Positions 46,480 through 55,843 of a stretch of DNA of 64,000 nt are shown here, in pieces. Below the pieces are notes generated by a model. It ran no database searches, was not told the DNA's origin, and saw only the letters and a program-made list of their open reading frames with translations. The stretch comes from Streptomyces sp. NBC_00620 (GTDB lineage Bacteria > Actinomycetota > Actinomycetes > Streptomycetales > Streptomycetaceae). The DNA lies in NCBI RefSeq assembly GCF_026341825.1, contig NZ_JAPENY010000001.1, positions 1,922,001-1,986,000 on the forward strand, given 5' to 3'. The first letter of the stretch is position 1. Each line of letters starts with the position of its first letter. A program made the position numbers and the translations under genes.

Positions 46480-49185
46480 ATGAGCGAGCACCGTCGCAAA
46501 CTGCCGCAGTCGCAGGAAGGCGGACGTGCCGCGGCCCGACGCGGCCAGTCCGGCTCGACCTCTGGCCGCCGCGGGGCACCGCGCAGCGCCACCGGGTCTC
46601 CTTCCGACTCCTATGGGTCGGGGGGTGAAGAGGAGCGCTCGTACGGTGGCCGTGCCGAGGCCCGCCGTGCGGCGCAGAGAAGCAGCGGCAGCCGACGCAG
46701 AGGAGCCGACGGCGCCGGAAACGGCGGCCCCGGAGGCGGAGGCCGACGTGGCGGCCCCGGGGGCCCGACCGGGCCCGGGCGTGGCCGCGGCCGTGCATCC
46801 GGGCCCGTGAAGAAGCGCATCATCGACTATCCGCGCGCGGATAAGTACGGCGCGGCGCGCTGGATTCCGTCCTGGAAGCTGGTCTCGGGGCTGTTCATCG
46901 GCTTCTGCGGCAGCCTGGTGGCGGTTGCAGGCGTCGCGTACGCCCTGGTGGGCGTCCCGGACGTCGCCAAGACCGCCGAGGCACAGAACAACGTCTACTA
47001 CTGGGCCGACGGCAGCCAGATGGTCGCCACAGGTGGTGAGACGAACCGCCAGATCATCAGCTACGCGCAGATCCCCAAGGAGATGCGGTACGCGGTGATG
47101 TCGGCCGAGAACAAGACGTTCGAGACCGACAGCGGCGTCGACCCGATGGGTATCGCCCGAGCCTTCGTCAACATGGCCAAGGGCGGCCAGACGCAGGGTG
47201 GCTCCACCATCACCCAGCAGTTCGTGAAGAACGCGATGCTGGACGACCAGTCGCAGACGGTCTCCCGCAAGTTCAAGGAGCTGTTCGTCTCCATAAAGGT
47301 CGGTGCCTCCATGGACAAGGAGGACATCATGGCCGGCTACCTGAACTCGGCGTACTACGGGCGCAACGCCTACGGCATCCAGGCGGCGGCGCGCGCCTAC
47401 TTCGACAAGGACGCCACGGACCTGAACGCGAGCGAGTGCGCCTTCCTGGCGGCGATGCTCAAGGGCGCCACGTACTACGACCCCGCGGGTGCCGTGTCGA
47501 TCGACCCGTCCGCCACTCCCAAGGCCAACCGCGCGCGCGCCGAGTACCGGTGGAAGTGGATTCTCGACGAAGAGGTCAAGGACGGGCACCTGACCGCCAC
47601 CGAGCGGGCCAAGTACAAGACCTTCCCCAAGTACCAGAGTCCGCGGTCGAACGCCCAGCTGAGCGGCCAGATCGGTTACCTCGTCGACCTGGCCAACTCG
47701 TACCTCATCAACAACAAGACCGGGATCACTCAGGACCAGCTTCAGCAGGGCGGCTACGAGATCCATACGACCTTCGAGAAGAAGAAGGTCGCCGCGCTCG
47801 AAGCTTCCGTGAAGGAAGTCCAGGACAAGAACATCGATCCCAAGAAGCGCCCGGACACGGACACCTACGTCCAGTTCGGCGGGGCCTCCGTGGACCCGGA
47901 GAGCGGCGCGATCAAGGCCATCTACGGTGGCGTGGACGCGACCAAGCACTTCACCGACAACGCCGATGCGACTGGTGCCCAGGTCGGTTCGACGTTCAAG
48001 CCGTTCGTGCTGGCGGCCGCCATGTCCTGGGGTGTACGAGACAAGGATGGTGACGCGGTCCAGGCGCAGGACGAGCGCACCGTCGTTTCCCCCGACAGTC
48101 TCTACAGCGGCAAGAACAAGCTGAAGATCCAGGACTACGACGGCACCGTCTGGACGGACAAGGACGACAAGGAGTGGCTGCAGACGAACGACGGCGGTGA
48201 GTCGTACAACGCGCCGAGCTACGACATCGACCTCCGCGAGGCGATGCGCAACTCCGTCAACTCCGCCTACGTCCAGCTGGGCATGGATGTCGGCCTGGAC
48301 AAGGTCAAGGAGGCCGCTGTGGATGCGGGCGTCCTGGAGTCGAGCCTTGCCAGCGCCAGCTTCCCGTCGTTCTCCCTCGGTACCTCCGACCCGAGTGCCA
48401 TCCGTATGGCTGGTGCGTACGCCACCTTCGCGGCCAGCGGCAAGCAGAACGATCCGTATTCGGTCGAGAAGGTCACCGACCAGGACGGCACCGTCTTCCA
48501 GCACGAGGGCACTGCCAAGGACGCCTTCACCGCGAAGGTCGCCGACAACGTCACCGACGTCCTCAAGACCGTGGTCGAGAAGGGAACCGGTACCGCCGCC
48601 CAGCTGACGGGCCGGGATGTGGCCGGTAAGACCGGTACCACCGACGGCAACAAGTCCGCCTGGTTCGTCGGGTACACCCCGCAGCTGTCGACCGCGATCG
48701 GCATGTACCGCATGGACGACGACGAGACCAAGAAGGATCGCGAGTTCCTGGAGATGTACGGCACGGGTGGCGAGAAGAAGATCCACGGTGCCTCGTTCCC
48801 GGCCCAGATCTGGCACGACTACATGGAGCAGGCGCTCAAGGGCGAGAAGGCGGTGGACTTCCCGGAGCCCGAGGACATCGGTGAGGTCATCAACGACACC
48901 CCGAGCCCGAGCGTGACCCCCTCGCCCACCGAGAGCGAGGTGGAGAGCGCGACGCCGACTCCGACGCCCACCCTGACCACGACGTCTCCCACGCCCACGA
49001 CGAGCGAGACCTGCGGCAACTTCGACTGGAACTGCTCCGAAACCGGTGGGACGGACACCGGCGGGACAGACACCGGCGGCACGGACGGAGGGGTGTCGGC
49101 CACGCCATCGGAGTCCACCAGCAGCAGTAACGGCAACAGCAATGGGAACGGCAACGGAGGGCTCTTCGGAGGATCGAGCGGATAG
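46480..49185 (+). CDS. Class A penicillin-binding protein
   Basis: 901 aa from ATG behind GAGGAG. A 110-residue Arg/Gly/Ser-rich cytoplasmic tail leads to a membrane helix (about 134-156). The glycosyltransferase domain has the catalytic Glu in SAENKTFE (E210) and GGSTITQQFVKN (241-252). The transpeptidase domain has S504-TFK, S592-VN and K717-TG. A Ser/Thr/Pro-rich C-terminal tail includes a CGNFDWNC motif with two Cys and repeated GGTDT units. It polymerises and cross-links peptidoglycan. It is divergent from padR, and parS sites follow its stop. Confidence 0.96.
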   Translation: MSEHRRKLPQSQEGGRAAARRGQSGSTSGRRGAPRSATGSPSDSYGSGGEEERSYGGRAEARRAAQRSSGSRRRGADGAGNGGPGGGGRRGGPGGPTGPGRGRGRASGPVKKRIIDYPRADKYGAARWIPSWKLVSGLFIGFCGSLVAVAGVAYALVGVPDVAKTAEAQNNVYYWADGSQMVATGGETNRQIISYAQIPKEMRYAVMSAENKTFETDSGVDPMGIARAFVNMAKGGQTQGGSTITQQFVKNAMLDDQSQTVSRKFKELFVSIKVGASMDKEDIMAGYLNSAYYGRNAYGIQAAARAYFDKDATDLNASECAFLAAMLKGATYYDPAGAVSIDPSATPKANRARAEYRWKWILDEEVKDGHLTATERAKYKTFPKYQSPRSNAQLSGQIGYLVDLANSYLINNKTGITQDQLQQGGYEIHTTFEKKKVAALEASVKEVQDKNIDPKKRPDTDTYVQFGGASVDPESGAIKAIYGGVDATKHFTDNADATGAQVGSTFKPFVLAAAMSWGVRDKDGDAVQAQDERTVVSPDSLYSGKNKLKIQDYDGTVWTDKDDKEWLQTNDGGESYNAPSYDIDLREAMRNSVNSAYVQLGMDVGLDKVKEAAVDAGVLESSLASASFPSFSLGTSDPSAIRMAGAYATFAASGKQNDPYSVEKVTDQDGTVFQHEGTAKDAFTAKVADNVTDVLKTVVEKGTGTAAQLTGRDVAGKTGTTDGNKSAWFVGYTPQLSTAIGMYRMDDDETKKDREFLEMYGTGGEKKIHGASFPAQIWHDYMEQALKGEKAVDFPEPEDIGEVINDTPSPSVTPSPTESEVESATPTPTPTLTTTSPTPTTSETCGNFDWNCSETGGTDTGGTDTGGTDGGVSATPSESTSSSNGNSNGNGNGGLFGGSSG

Positions 49186-49199
49186 CCGCCTCCGTGTGT

Positions 49200-49213
49200 G
49201 TTTCACGTGAAAC
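49200..49213. other. parS site G
   Basis: Perfect GTTTCACGTGAAAC in a 22-bp palindrome, 14 bp after the penicillin-binding protein stop. Confidence 0.95.
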
Positions 49214-49218
49214 ACACC

Positions 49219-49232
49219 GTTTCACGTGAAAC
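49219..49232. other. parS site H
   Basis: Perfect GTTTCACGTGAAAC, centre only 19 bp from site G, the tightest pair in the window. Confidence 0.95.
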
Positions 49233-49268
49233 GAGGGCCGTCGCACCGACCAGGTGTGGCGGCCCTCG
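49232..49268 (+). terminator. Candidate terminator after the penicillin-binding protein gene
   Basis: CGAGGGCCG at 49232-49240 pairs with CGGCCCTCG at 49260-49268 around an 18-nt loop. The left arm begins at the last base of parS site H. The loop is long, so the call is tentative. Confidence 0.5.
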
Positions 49269-49303
49269 CCGCATTCCTAGGTGCGTACGGCAGGATGTGC
49301 GGC

Positions 49304-50809
49304 ATGCCCAGTGCAGAGACGACGCGAGCGAGCGTCCGCGAGCCGGAGCCGGTACGGCCGACCAGGGAAGACGAGGTCGCCGCGACCGGCAGTGAGCTGA
49401 TCGGCGGCCCCATCGGACGACGGGCCCTTCTCGGGACGTCCTGGTGGACCCCCGTACGGGTCGTCGCACTCGTGGCGATTGGTGTGTTCGCCCTTGGCAT
49501 GGTGCAGAAGCTGCCGTGCTACGACGGCGCATGGTTCTTCGGGGCCAGCTCCCAGTACACGCACGCGTGCTACTCGGACATCCCGCACCTTTATCAGGGG
49601 CGCGGCTTCGCCGACGGCCTTGTGCCGTACTTCGACAGGCTCCCCGGCGACATGGAGTACCTCGAGTACCCGGTGCTGACCGGCGTGTTCATGGAGGTCG
49701 CGTCCTGGCTCACTCCGGGCAGCGGCAGCATCCAGGACCAGGAGCAGATCTACTGGATGGTCAACGCCGGGATGCTGATGGTGTGCGCGGCGGTCATCGC
49801 CGTATGCACCGCGCGCACCCACCGTAGGCGGCCCTGGGACGGCCTTCTGGTCGCCCTGGCGCCCGCTTTCGCGCTCACGGCCACCATCAATTGGGATCTC
49901 CTCGCTGTGGCCCTCCTGGCCGCCGCGATGCTCATGTGGTCGCGAGGCCGTGTTCTGGCGTTCGGTGTGCTCATCGGGCTCGCCACGGCCGCCAAGTTCT
50001 ATCCGTTCCTGCTGCTCGGACCGTTGTTCCTGCTGTGCTGGCGAGCGGGTAAATGGCGAGAGTTCGGGACCGCGCTGCTCGGCGCGGTCGGAGCCTGGCT
50101 CGTCGTGAATCTTCCGGTGATGTATCTCGCGCCGGACGGGTGGGCGAAGTTCTACAGCTTCAGTCAGGAACGGGGCGTCGACTTCGGTTCGATCTTCCTG
50201 TTCCTCTCGAACTGGTTGAAGATCACGATCACCGCCGACACGGCGAACACGTGGGCGCTGATCATGATGCTGCTCGTCTGCGTGGGCCTGACCGCGGTCA
50301 CGCTCACCGCCCCGCGCCGCCCCCGCTTCGCTCAGCTCGCCTTCCTGATCGTCGCGGCCTTCATCCTCACCAACAAGGTCTACTCACCGCAGTACGTGCT
50401 GTGGCTGGTCCCCCTCGCCGCGCTGGCCCGGCCGCGCTGGCGGGACTTCCTGATCTGGCAGGCGTGCGAGGTCGCGTACTTCCTGGGGATCTGGATGTAC
50501 CTCGCCTACACGACCAGCGGGGACGCTCACAAGGGTCTGCCGACCGAGGGCTACCAAGTCGCCATCGCTGTCCACCTGTTGGGGACGCTGTACCTGTGCG
50601 CCGTGGTCGTGCGCGACATCTTCATGCCCGAGCGGGACATGGTGCGCCGCGCCGGTGACGACGATCCGTCGGGCGGGGTGCTGGACGGTGCGGAGGACGT
50701 CTTCGTGTTCGGGGCCGCGGCCCATCCGCCGCGGCACGCCGCGCACTTCGAGGGGCCCCAGGTGGAGTGGGGCAGTGGAAGCGCGACCGCTGGAGACCGT
50801 TCGCCCTGA
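49304..50809 (+). CDS. GT87/DUF2029-like polytopic membrane protein
   Basis: 501 aa from ATG at MPSAETTRASVREPEP behind CAGGA (an open extension to 49226 runs through parS). About ten membrane helices are present after a 60-residue cytoplasmic start. The first extracellular loop carries CYDGAWFFGASSQYTHACYSDIPHLY and the motif PYFDRLPGDMEYLEYPVLTG, with acidic residues typical of C-type glycosyltransferases of the GT87/DUF2029 group, which use polyprenyl-phosphate sugars. In mycobacteria such enzymes build mannans. The sugar and acceptor here are unknown. Confidence 0.8.
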   Translation: MPSAETTRASVREPEPVRPTREDEVAATGSELIGGPIGRRALLGTSWWTPVRVVALVAIGVFALGMVQKLPCYDGAWFFGASSQYTHACYSDIPHLYQGRGFADGLVPYFDRLPGDMEYLEYPVLTGVFMEVASWLTPGSGSIQDQEQIYWMVNAGMLMVCAAVIAVCTARTHRRRPWDGLLVALAPAFALTATINWDLLAVALLAAAMLMWSRGRVLAFGVLIGLATAAKFYPFLLLGPLFLLCWRAGKWREFGTALLGAVGAWLVVNLPVMYLAPDGWAKFYSFSQERGVDFGSIFLFLSNWLKITITADTANTWALIMMLLVCVGLTAVTLTAPRRPRFAQLAFLIVAAFILTNKVYSPQYVLWLVPLAALARPRWRDFLIWQACEVAYFLGIWMYLAYTTSGDAHKGLPTEGYQVAIAVHLLGTLYLCAVVVRDIFMPERDMVRRAGDDDPSGGVLDGAEDVFVFGAAAHPPRHAAHFEGPQVEWGSGSATAGDRSP

Positions 50810-50837
50810 GCGAACAGGACGCGGGGAAGCCACGCAG

Positions 50838-50868
50838 AAGGCCGTACACGGACACCGTGTACGGCCTT
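50838..50868. terminator. Bidirectional terminator between convergent genes
   Basis: Perfect 14-bp stem (50838-50851 with 50855-50868) around ACA, with TT following. It lies between the GT87-like gene and the racemase-like gene. Confidence 0.9.
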
Positions 50869-50899
50869 TTGGCTGGCCCAGAGGATCGCGGCCCCAGGG

Positions 50900-51931
50900 T
50901 CAGCCTTCGACGATGCGGTCGAACTGCGTGGTGGTGTGCCGCAGATGGGCCACGAGTTCGTCGCCGACCTTCGGCTCCGTGGCGTCGGAAGGTACGAAAA
51001 GGATGGACACCTGCATGTGCGGGGGTTCCGCGAACCAGCGCTGCTTGCCCGCCCAGACGAACGGGGAAAGGTTCCGGTTGACCGTCGCGAGGCCGGCGCG
51101 GGCGACGCCCTTGGCGCGCGGCATGACACCGTGCAGCGCCTTCGGAGCCTCCAGGCCCACACCGTGCGACGTACCGCCCGCGACGACCACCAGCCATCCG
51201 TCGGAGGCGGCCTTCTGCTGGCGGTAGCCGAAGCGGTCGCCCTTGGAGACGCGCGTGACGTCCAGGACGGCCCCGCGGTACTCGGTCGCCTCGTGGTCCC
51301 CCAGCCACAGCCGCGTGCCGATGCGGGCGCGGAAGCGGGTCTGCGGGAACTGCTGCTGGAGGCGGGCGAGTTCCTCGGCCTTGAGGTGGCTGACGAACAT
51401 CGTGTGCAGCGGCAGACGGGCAGCACGCAGGCGGTCCATCCAGCCGATGACCTCCTCGACGGCGTCCGAGCCGTCGGTGCGGTCCAGCGGCAGGTGGATG
51501 GCGAAGCCCTCCAGCCGGACGTTCTCTATGGCGGAGTGCAGATGCGGCAGGTCCTGCTCGCTGACTCCGTGCCGCTTCATCGAGGACATCACCTCGATGA
51601 CGACGCGGGCGCCCACAAGGCCGTACACGCCGTCGATGGACGACACGGAGCGGATCACACGGTCGGGCAGCGGTACCGGCTCCTCGCCTCGCCTGAAAGG
51701 CGTCAGGACCAGCAGGTCACCGCCGAACCAGTCCTTGATCCGGGCGGCTTCGTACGTGGTGCCGACGGCGAGGACGTCCGAGCCCAGGCGGGTGGCCTCG
51801 TCAGCGAGGCGCTCGTGGCCGAAGCCGTACCCGTTGCCCTTGCAGACGGGGACCAGCCCCGGAAACTGCTCGGACACCTGCTTGTGGTGTGCCCGCCAGC
51901 GCGCGGTGTCGACGTAGAGCGTGAGCGCCAT
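50900..51931 (-). CDS. Alanine-racemase-like PLP enzyme
   Basis: 343 aa. The PLP Lys is K31 in PVCKGNGYGFG, and the barrel includes FAIHLPLDRTDG and FRARIGTRLWLGD. The C-terminal domain keeps a Tyr in SKGDRFGYRQQ, but the usual PxGYADG block is replaced by VVAGGTSHGVGL. The protein is 30-40 residues shorter than canonical Alr. It may be a divergent racemase or a related PLP enzyme. It lies 128 bp downstream of femX on the same strand, suggesting a role with cell-wall amino acids. Confidence 0.78.
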   Translation of the reverse strand: MALTLYVDTARWRAHHKQVSEQFPGLVPVCKGNGYGFGHERLADEATRLGSDVLAVGTTYEAARIKDWFGGDLLVLTPFRRGEEPVPLPDRVIRSVSSIDGVYGLVGARVVIEVMSSMKRHGVSEQDLPHLHSAIENVRLEGFAIHLPLDRTDGSDAVEEVIGWMDRLRAARLPLHTMFVSHLKAEELARLQQQFPQTRFRARIGTRLWLGDHEATEYRGAVLDVTRVSKGDRFGYRQQKAASDGWLVVVAGGTSHGVGLEAPKALHGVMPRAKGVARAGLATVNRNLSPFVWAGKQRWFAEPPHMQVSILFVPSDATEPKVGDELVAHLRHTTTQFDRIVEG

Positions 51932-52059
51932 GGCCGGTCCCGGAACCTTTCTCGTGGCTGCGGTGTATCAGAGGTATGAAGGGAAATTGTGGCGGCTTCG
52001 CCGGACCGACGGAGCGATGCCGGGCCGGGTCAGGGGCACGGCATGCGGATCGGGCCGGG

Positions 52060-53181
52060 TCAGCGGCGCGACATGTAGATGTCGAGCGCCTTGTGGAGCA
52101 GCTTGTTGAGCGGGAAGTCCCATTCGCCGAGGTACTCGGCGGCCTCCCCGCCCGTGCCCACCTTGAACTGGATCAGGCCGAAGAGGTGGTCGGTCTCGTC
52201 CAGCGAGTCGGAGATGCCGCGCAGGTCATAAACGGTCGCCCCAAGCGCGTACGAGTCGCGCAGCATGCGCCACTGCATCGCGTTCGAGGGCCGGACCTCC
52301 CGCCCGATGTTGTCCGAGGCGCCGTACGAGTACCAGACGTGTCCGCCGACGACCAGCATCGTCGCTGCGGACAGGTTCACGCCGTCGTGCCGGGCGAAGT
52401 AGAGCCGCATGCGGTTGGGGTCCTCGGTGTTGAGGGCCGTCCACATGCGCTGGAAGTACGACAGAGGGCGGGGCCGGAAGTGATCGCGGACGGCCGTGAT
52501 CTCGTACAGCCGCTGCCACTCCTCCAGGTCCTGGTAACCGCCCTGGACGACCTCGACGCCCGCCTTCTCGGCCTTCTTGATGTTGCGGCGCCACAGCTGG
52601 TTGAAGTTCTTGTGGACCTCTTCCAGGGAGCGGTTGGCGAGCGGCACCTGGAAGACGTACCGCGGTTGTACGTCGCCGAAGCCGGCGCCGCCGTCCTCAC
52701 CCTGCTGCCAGCCCATGCGGCGCAGTTTGTCGGCGACCTCGAAGGCGCGCGGTTCGATGAAGTCGGCCTCGATGTCGCGCAGTCGCTTCACGTCCGGGTT
52801 CTGGATGCCGCCCTTGATGGACGCGGCCTCCCAGCGCCGGATGATCACCGGCGGGCCCATCTTCACGGAGAAGGCACCCTGCTGCTTGAGATGCGCGAGC
52901 ATCGGCTGCAGCCAGTCGCCGAGGTTCGGGGCGAACCAGTTGATGACCGGACCCTCGGGCAGGTAGGCGAGATAACGCTTGATCTTGGGCAGCTGGCGGT
53001 ACAGCACAAGACCCGCCCCGACCATCTCGCCGGTCCTGTCGTCGAACCACCCGAGGCTCTCGGAGCGCCACTCCGCCTTGACGTCTGCCCAGGCCGGGAC
53101 CTGCATGTGGCTGGCCGCGGGCAGACTCTGGATGTACGCCAGATGCTGCTCACGGCTGATGGTCCTCAGGGTCAGGCTCAT
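52060..53181 (-). CDS. femX: FemX-type lipid II:glycine glycyltransferase
   Basis: 373 aa from ATG at MSLTLRTISREQHLAYIQ. FemABX fold: the first GNAT-like domain has QVPAWADVKAEWRSESLGWFDD, and the second includes LYFARHDGVNLSAATMLVVGGHVWYSYGASD and GTGGEAAEYLGEWDFPL. It transfers the first Gly from glycyl-tRNA to the lipid II stem peptide, making the interpeptide bridge; femX is essential in S. coelicolor except with vancomycin-resistance functions. The open extension to 53733 is rejected because it lacks family residues. Confidence 0.9.
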   Translation of the reverse strand: MSLTLRTISREQHLAYIQSLPAASHMQVPAWADVKAEWRSESLGWFDDRTGEMVGAGLVLYRQLPKIKRYLAYLPEGPVINWFAPNLGDWLQPMLAHLKQQGAFSVKMGPPVIIRRWEAASIKGGIQNPDVKRLRDIEADFIEPRAFEVADKLRRMGWQQGEDGGAGFGDVQPRYVFQVPLANRSLEEVHKNFNQLWRRNIKKAEKAGVEVVQGGYQDLEEWQRLYEITAVRDHFRPRPLSYFQRMWTALNTEDPNRMRLYFARHDGVNLSAATMLVVGGHVWYSYGASDNIGREVRPSNAMQWRMLRDSYALGATVYDLRGISDSLDETDHLFGLIQFKVGTGGEAAEYLGEWDFPLNKLLHKALDIYMSRR

Positions 53182-53348
53182 TCGGGGCGCTCCTCGGGCT
53201 GGTGTGTCCCCATGGGTACAGGGGCTCCGGCTCTCGCGCCGAAGCCTACTGCGCCCTGTGAGCGCCCCGTCTGGCCGTATGGAACCTGCGCCCTGACCGA
53301 TACGCGGCCAGGACGTCCTGAGGGCTTGTTCGGCTGTCTGGCGGGCCG

Positions 53349-53663
53349 TCAGCCGATGACGCCGCCGAAGAGGCCGCCGTGTGCCATGCCAAGGAAGAAG
53401 CCGACGGCCGCGGCACCGAGACCCAGGATCAGCCCGAAGCGCTCCCGTGTCGTCTCCGAGATGAACTGTCCGCCGGCGCCGGTGAGGATGCCCAGCAGCC
53501 CTGTCCAGGAGCTGATCAGATGCAGGCTGTGGAACTGGGCCGTGATGAAGGCCGTCGCCCCGAGCACCAGGGTCAGCCCGACCAGAGTGTCCTGGAGGGG
53601 ATGGGGCTTGTGGTCGGTGGCGAGCAGGGAACCGACGGTGTTGGGTCGCAATGTCTGTGCCAT
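53349..53663 (-). CDS. Small membrane protein
   Basis: 104 aa, ATG behind AGGAGGTG. Two or three membrane helices are visible (about 30-48, 55-72 and 80-100), with Gly-rich GLLGILTGAGG and GFFLGMAHGGLFGGV. It is a conserved small hypothetical of Streptomyces at this position. No function is known. It is the first gene of the minus-strand group with femX. Confidence 0.75.
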   Translation of the reverse strand: MAQTLRPNTVGSLLATDHKPHPLQDTLVGLTLVLGATAFITAQFHSLHLISSWTGLLGILTGAGGQFISETTRERFGLILGLGAAAVGFFLGMAHGGLFGGVIG

Positions 53664-53948
53664 AAGGCACCTCCTGCGGAAGGCGGCGCATCGTAGCGCC
53701 ATACACACCCGATGTGTACAGATTGACGCTCAACCCGGTCGGATTTCAACCGGAAGCCCGTGTGCGGGTACTCTGTACTCTCTGCACCGGTGTCTGCCCA
53801 GGCCAAGGCCAGGTCACGACAGGGAATCCCGCTCGGTTCGCCGATGGGAGCCCGATTGTCAGTGGCGGCCGATACCGTTGCGTACGCATCACAACCCTCC
53901 TGCCACGGAACGACCGTGGCCGCTGAGTCCAAAGGAGGTGGGTTCCAC
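53664..53948. promoter_or_regulatory. Region upstream of rpsF
   Basis: 285 bp with no credible gene, holding the divergent promoters of rpsF and the small membrane gene. The rpsF ribosome site is AAAGGAGGTGG at 53932-53942. I see no L9- or S6-type leader structure that I can defend. Confidence 0.5.
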
Positions 53949-54239
53949 ATGCGTCACTACGAAGTGATGGTCATCCTCGACCCCGATCTCGAAGAGCGCG
54001 CTGTCTCTCCGCTGATCGAGAACTTCCTCTCCGTCGTCCGTGAGGGCAACGGAAAGGTCGAGAAGGTCGACACCTGGGGCCGTCGTCGTCTGTCCTACGA
54101 GATCAAGAAGAAGCCTGAGGGCATCTACTCGGTCATCGACCTGCAGGCCGAGCCTGCGGTCGTCAAGGAGCTCGACCGACAGATGAACCTGAACGAGTCG
54201 GTCCTCCGGACCAAGGTCCTCCGTCCCGAGACCCACTGA
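53949..54239 (+). CDS. rpsF: Ribosomal protein bS6
   Basis: 96 aa from ATG at [17 protein letters not shown] behind AAAGGAGG. Canonical bS6 motifs [19 protein letters not shown] and [10 protein letters not shown] are present. It binds 16S rRNA with bS18, whose gene is two places downstream. It starts the rpsF-ssb-rpsR-rplI operon. Confidence 0.97.
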
Positions 54240-54316
54240 GCTCTCCAGCTCAGCTGATCTCGGGCATCGAGTAGCAGCACTAGCAGCCAGCAGCAAACCC
54301 GCCGAGAGGTACCCCC

Positions 54317-54934
54317 ATGGCAGGCGAGACCGTCATCACGGTCGTCGGCAATCTTGTCGACGACCCCGAGCTGCGCTTCACCCCTTCCGGTGCGGCGGTC
54401 GCGAAGTTCCGTGTCGCGTCCACCCCCCGCACCTTTGACCGTCAGACCAATGAGTGGAAGGACGGCGAAAGCCTGTTCCTGACCTGCTCGGTCTGGCGTC
54501 AGGCGGCTGAGAACGTCGCCGAATCGCTTCAGCGAGGCATGCGCGTCATCGTGCAGGGCCGGCTGAAGCAGCGGTCCTACGAGGACCGTGAGGGCGTCAA
54601 GCGCACGGTCTACGAACTGGACGTCGAGGAAGTCGGCGCCAGCCTGAAGAACGCCACGGCCAAGGTCACCAAGACCACGGGTCGCGGCGGCCAGGGCGGT
54701 TACGGCGGCGGCGGCGGTGGCGGCGGCCAGCAGGGCGGCGGCTGGGGCGGAAGCTCCGGCGGCGGTCAGCCTCAGGGTGGCGGCGCTCCCGCCGAAGACC
54801 CCTGGGCGACCAGCGCTCCTGCCGGTGGCAGCCAGGGCGGCGGTGGCGGTGGTGGCGGCTGGGGCGGAAGCTCCGGCGGCGCGACCGGCTCCAGCGGCTC
54901 CGGCGGCGGCTACTCGGACGAGCCCCCCTTCTAA
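54317..54934 (+). CDS. ssb: Single-stranded DNA-binding protein
   Basis: 205 aa. The OB fold covers residues 1-110 ([21 protein letters not shown] start). A long Gly/Gln/Ser-rich linker (about 115-195) has repeats of [10 protein letters not shown], and the partner-binding tail is SDEPPF. It protects single-stranded DNA and recruits replication and repair enzymes. The linker is encoded by very GGC-rich DNA. Confidence 0.97.
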   Translation: MAGETVITVVGNLVDDPELRFTPSGAAVAKFRVASTPRTFDRQTNEWKDGESLFLTCSVWRQAAENVAESLQRGMRVIVQGRLKQRSYEDREGVKRTVYELDVEEVGASLKNATAKVTKTTGRGGQGGYGGGGGGGGQQGGGWGGSSGGGQPQGGGAPAEDPWATSAPAGGSQGGGGGGGGWGGSSGGATGSSGSGGGYSDEPPF

Positions 54935-54980
54935 GGGGCGGGCTCGCACCCCAACTTCTTGATCACACAGGAGAAACACC

Positions 54981-55217
54981 ATGGCGAAGCCGCCTGTGCG
55001 CAAGCCTAAGAAGAAGGTCTGCGCATTCTGCAAGGACAAGGTCACGTACGTGGACTACAAGGACACGAACATGCTGCGGAAGTTCATTTCCGACCGCGGC
55101 AAGATCCGTGCCCGCCGCGTGACCGGCAACTGCACGCAGCACCAGCGTGACGTCGCCACGGCTGTGAAGAACAGCCGTGAGATGGCGCTGCTGCCCTACA
55201 CCTCCACCGCGCGATAA
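54981..55217 (+). CDS. rpsR: Ribosomal protein bS18
   Basis: 78 aa, ATG behind AGGAG. The zinc-binding form: CAFCKDK (C14, C17) and NCTQHQ later form a C+ type ribbon. Bacteria with a C+ bS18 often carry a zinc-free paralogue controlled by Zur elsewhere. It binds bS6 on the small subunit. Confidence 0.97.
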   Translation: MAKPPVRKPKKKVCAFCKDKVTYVDYKDTNMLRKFISDRGKIRARRVTGNCTQHQRDVATAVKNSREMALLPYTSTAR

Positions 55218-55235
55218 GGGAAGGGTGACTGACAT

Positions 55236-55682
55236 ATGAAGATCATCCTCACCCACGAGGTCTCTGGCCTCGGTGCCGCGGGCGACGTCGTTGACGTCAA
55301 GGACGGTTACGCTCGCAACTACCTGATCCCGCGGAACTTTGCGATCCGCTGGACCAAGGGCGGCGAGAAGGACGTCGAGCAGATTCGTCGTGCTCGCAAG
55401 ATCCACGAGATCGCGACCATCGAGCAGGCCAACGAGATCAAGGCCCGCCTCGAAGGCGTGAAGGTCCGTCTGGCCGTTCGCTCCGGCGACGCCGGCCGTC
55501 TCTTCGGTTCCGTCACCCCGGCCGACATCGCCTCGGCGATCAAGGCTTCCGGTGGCCCCGAGGTCGACAAGCGCCGCATCGAGCTGGGCGCGCCGATCAA
55601 GACCCTGGGCGCCCACGCGACGTCCGTGCGTCTGCACCCCGAGGTTGCCGCCAAGGTCAACATCGAGGTCGTCGCGGCCTGA
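55236..55682 (+). CDS. rplI: Ribosomal protein bL9
   Basis: 148 aa. The N-terminal KH-like domain [33 protein letters not shown] is split by the usual DGYARNYL signature, and a long helix leads to the C-terminal domain. It binds 23S rRNA near L1. It is the last gene of the operon before a terminator. Confidence 0.97.
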   Translation: MKIILTHEVSGLGAAGDVVDVKDGYARNYLIPRNFAIRWTKGGEKDVEQIRRARKIHEIATIEQANEIKARLEGVKVRLAVRSGDAGRLFGSVTPADIASAIKASGGPEVDKRRIELGAPIKTLGAHATSVRLHPEVAAKVNIEVVAA

Positions 55683-55707
55683 CCGCTGCGCTCGGCATAG
55701 CTGAGAG

Positions 55708-55740
55708 AAGGGCCGCACCCCAACGGGGTGCGGCCCTTCT
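55708..55740 (+). terminator. Terminator of the rpsF-rplI operon
   Basis: Perfect 15-bp stem (55708-55722 with 55726-55740) around AAC, followed by TTCGTT, in the convergent gap to the MATE gene. Confidence 0.92.
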
Positions 55741-55789
55741 TCGTTCCGCGAGAGCGCGGTTTGGTTTCGCTCAGATGCGACGCCTCTTG

Positions 55790-55803
55790 GTTTCACGTGA
55801 AAC
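55790..55803. other. parS site I
   Basis: Perfect GTTTCACGTGAAAC in the convergent rplI/MATE gap, 50 bp after the terminator. The palindrome does not extend beyond the core. Confidence 0.95.
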
Positions 55804-55827
55804 GAGGGCGCCGTCGCGCTGGCGGAC

Positions 55828-55841
55828 GTTTCACGTGAAAC
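55828..55841. other. parS site J
   Basis: Perfect GTTTCACGTGAAAC, centre 38 bp from site I, ending 2 bp before the MATE stop codon. Palindromic over 18 bp. Confidence 0.95.
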
Positions 55842-55843
55842 GT

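Noticed and set aside
46387..49215. 942-aa minus-strand frame opposite the penicillin-binding protein
   Set aside because: Complementary shadow; the plus strand has all catalytic motifs.
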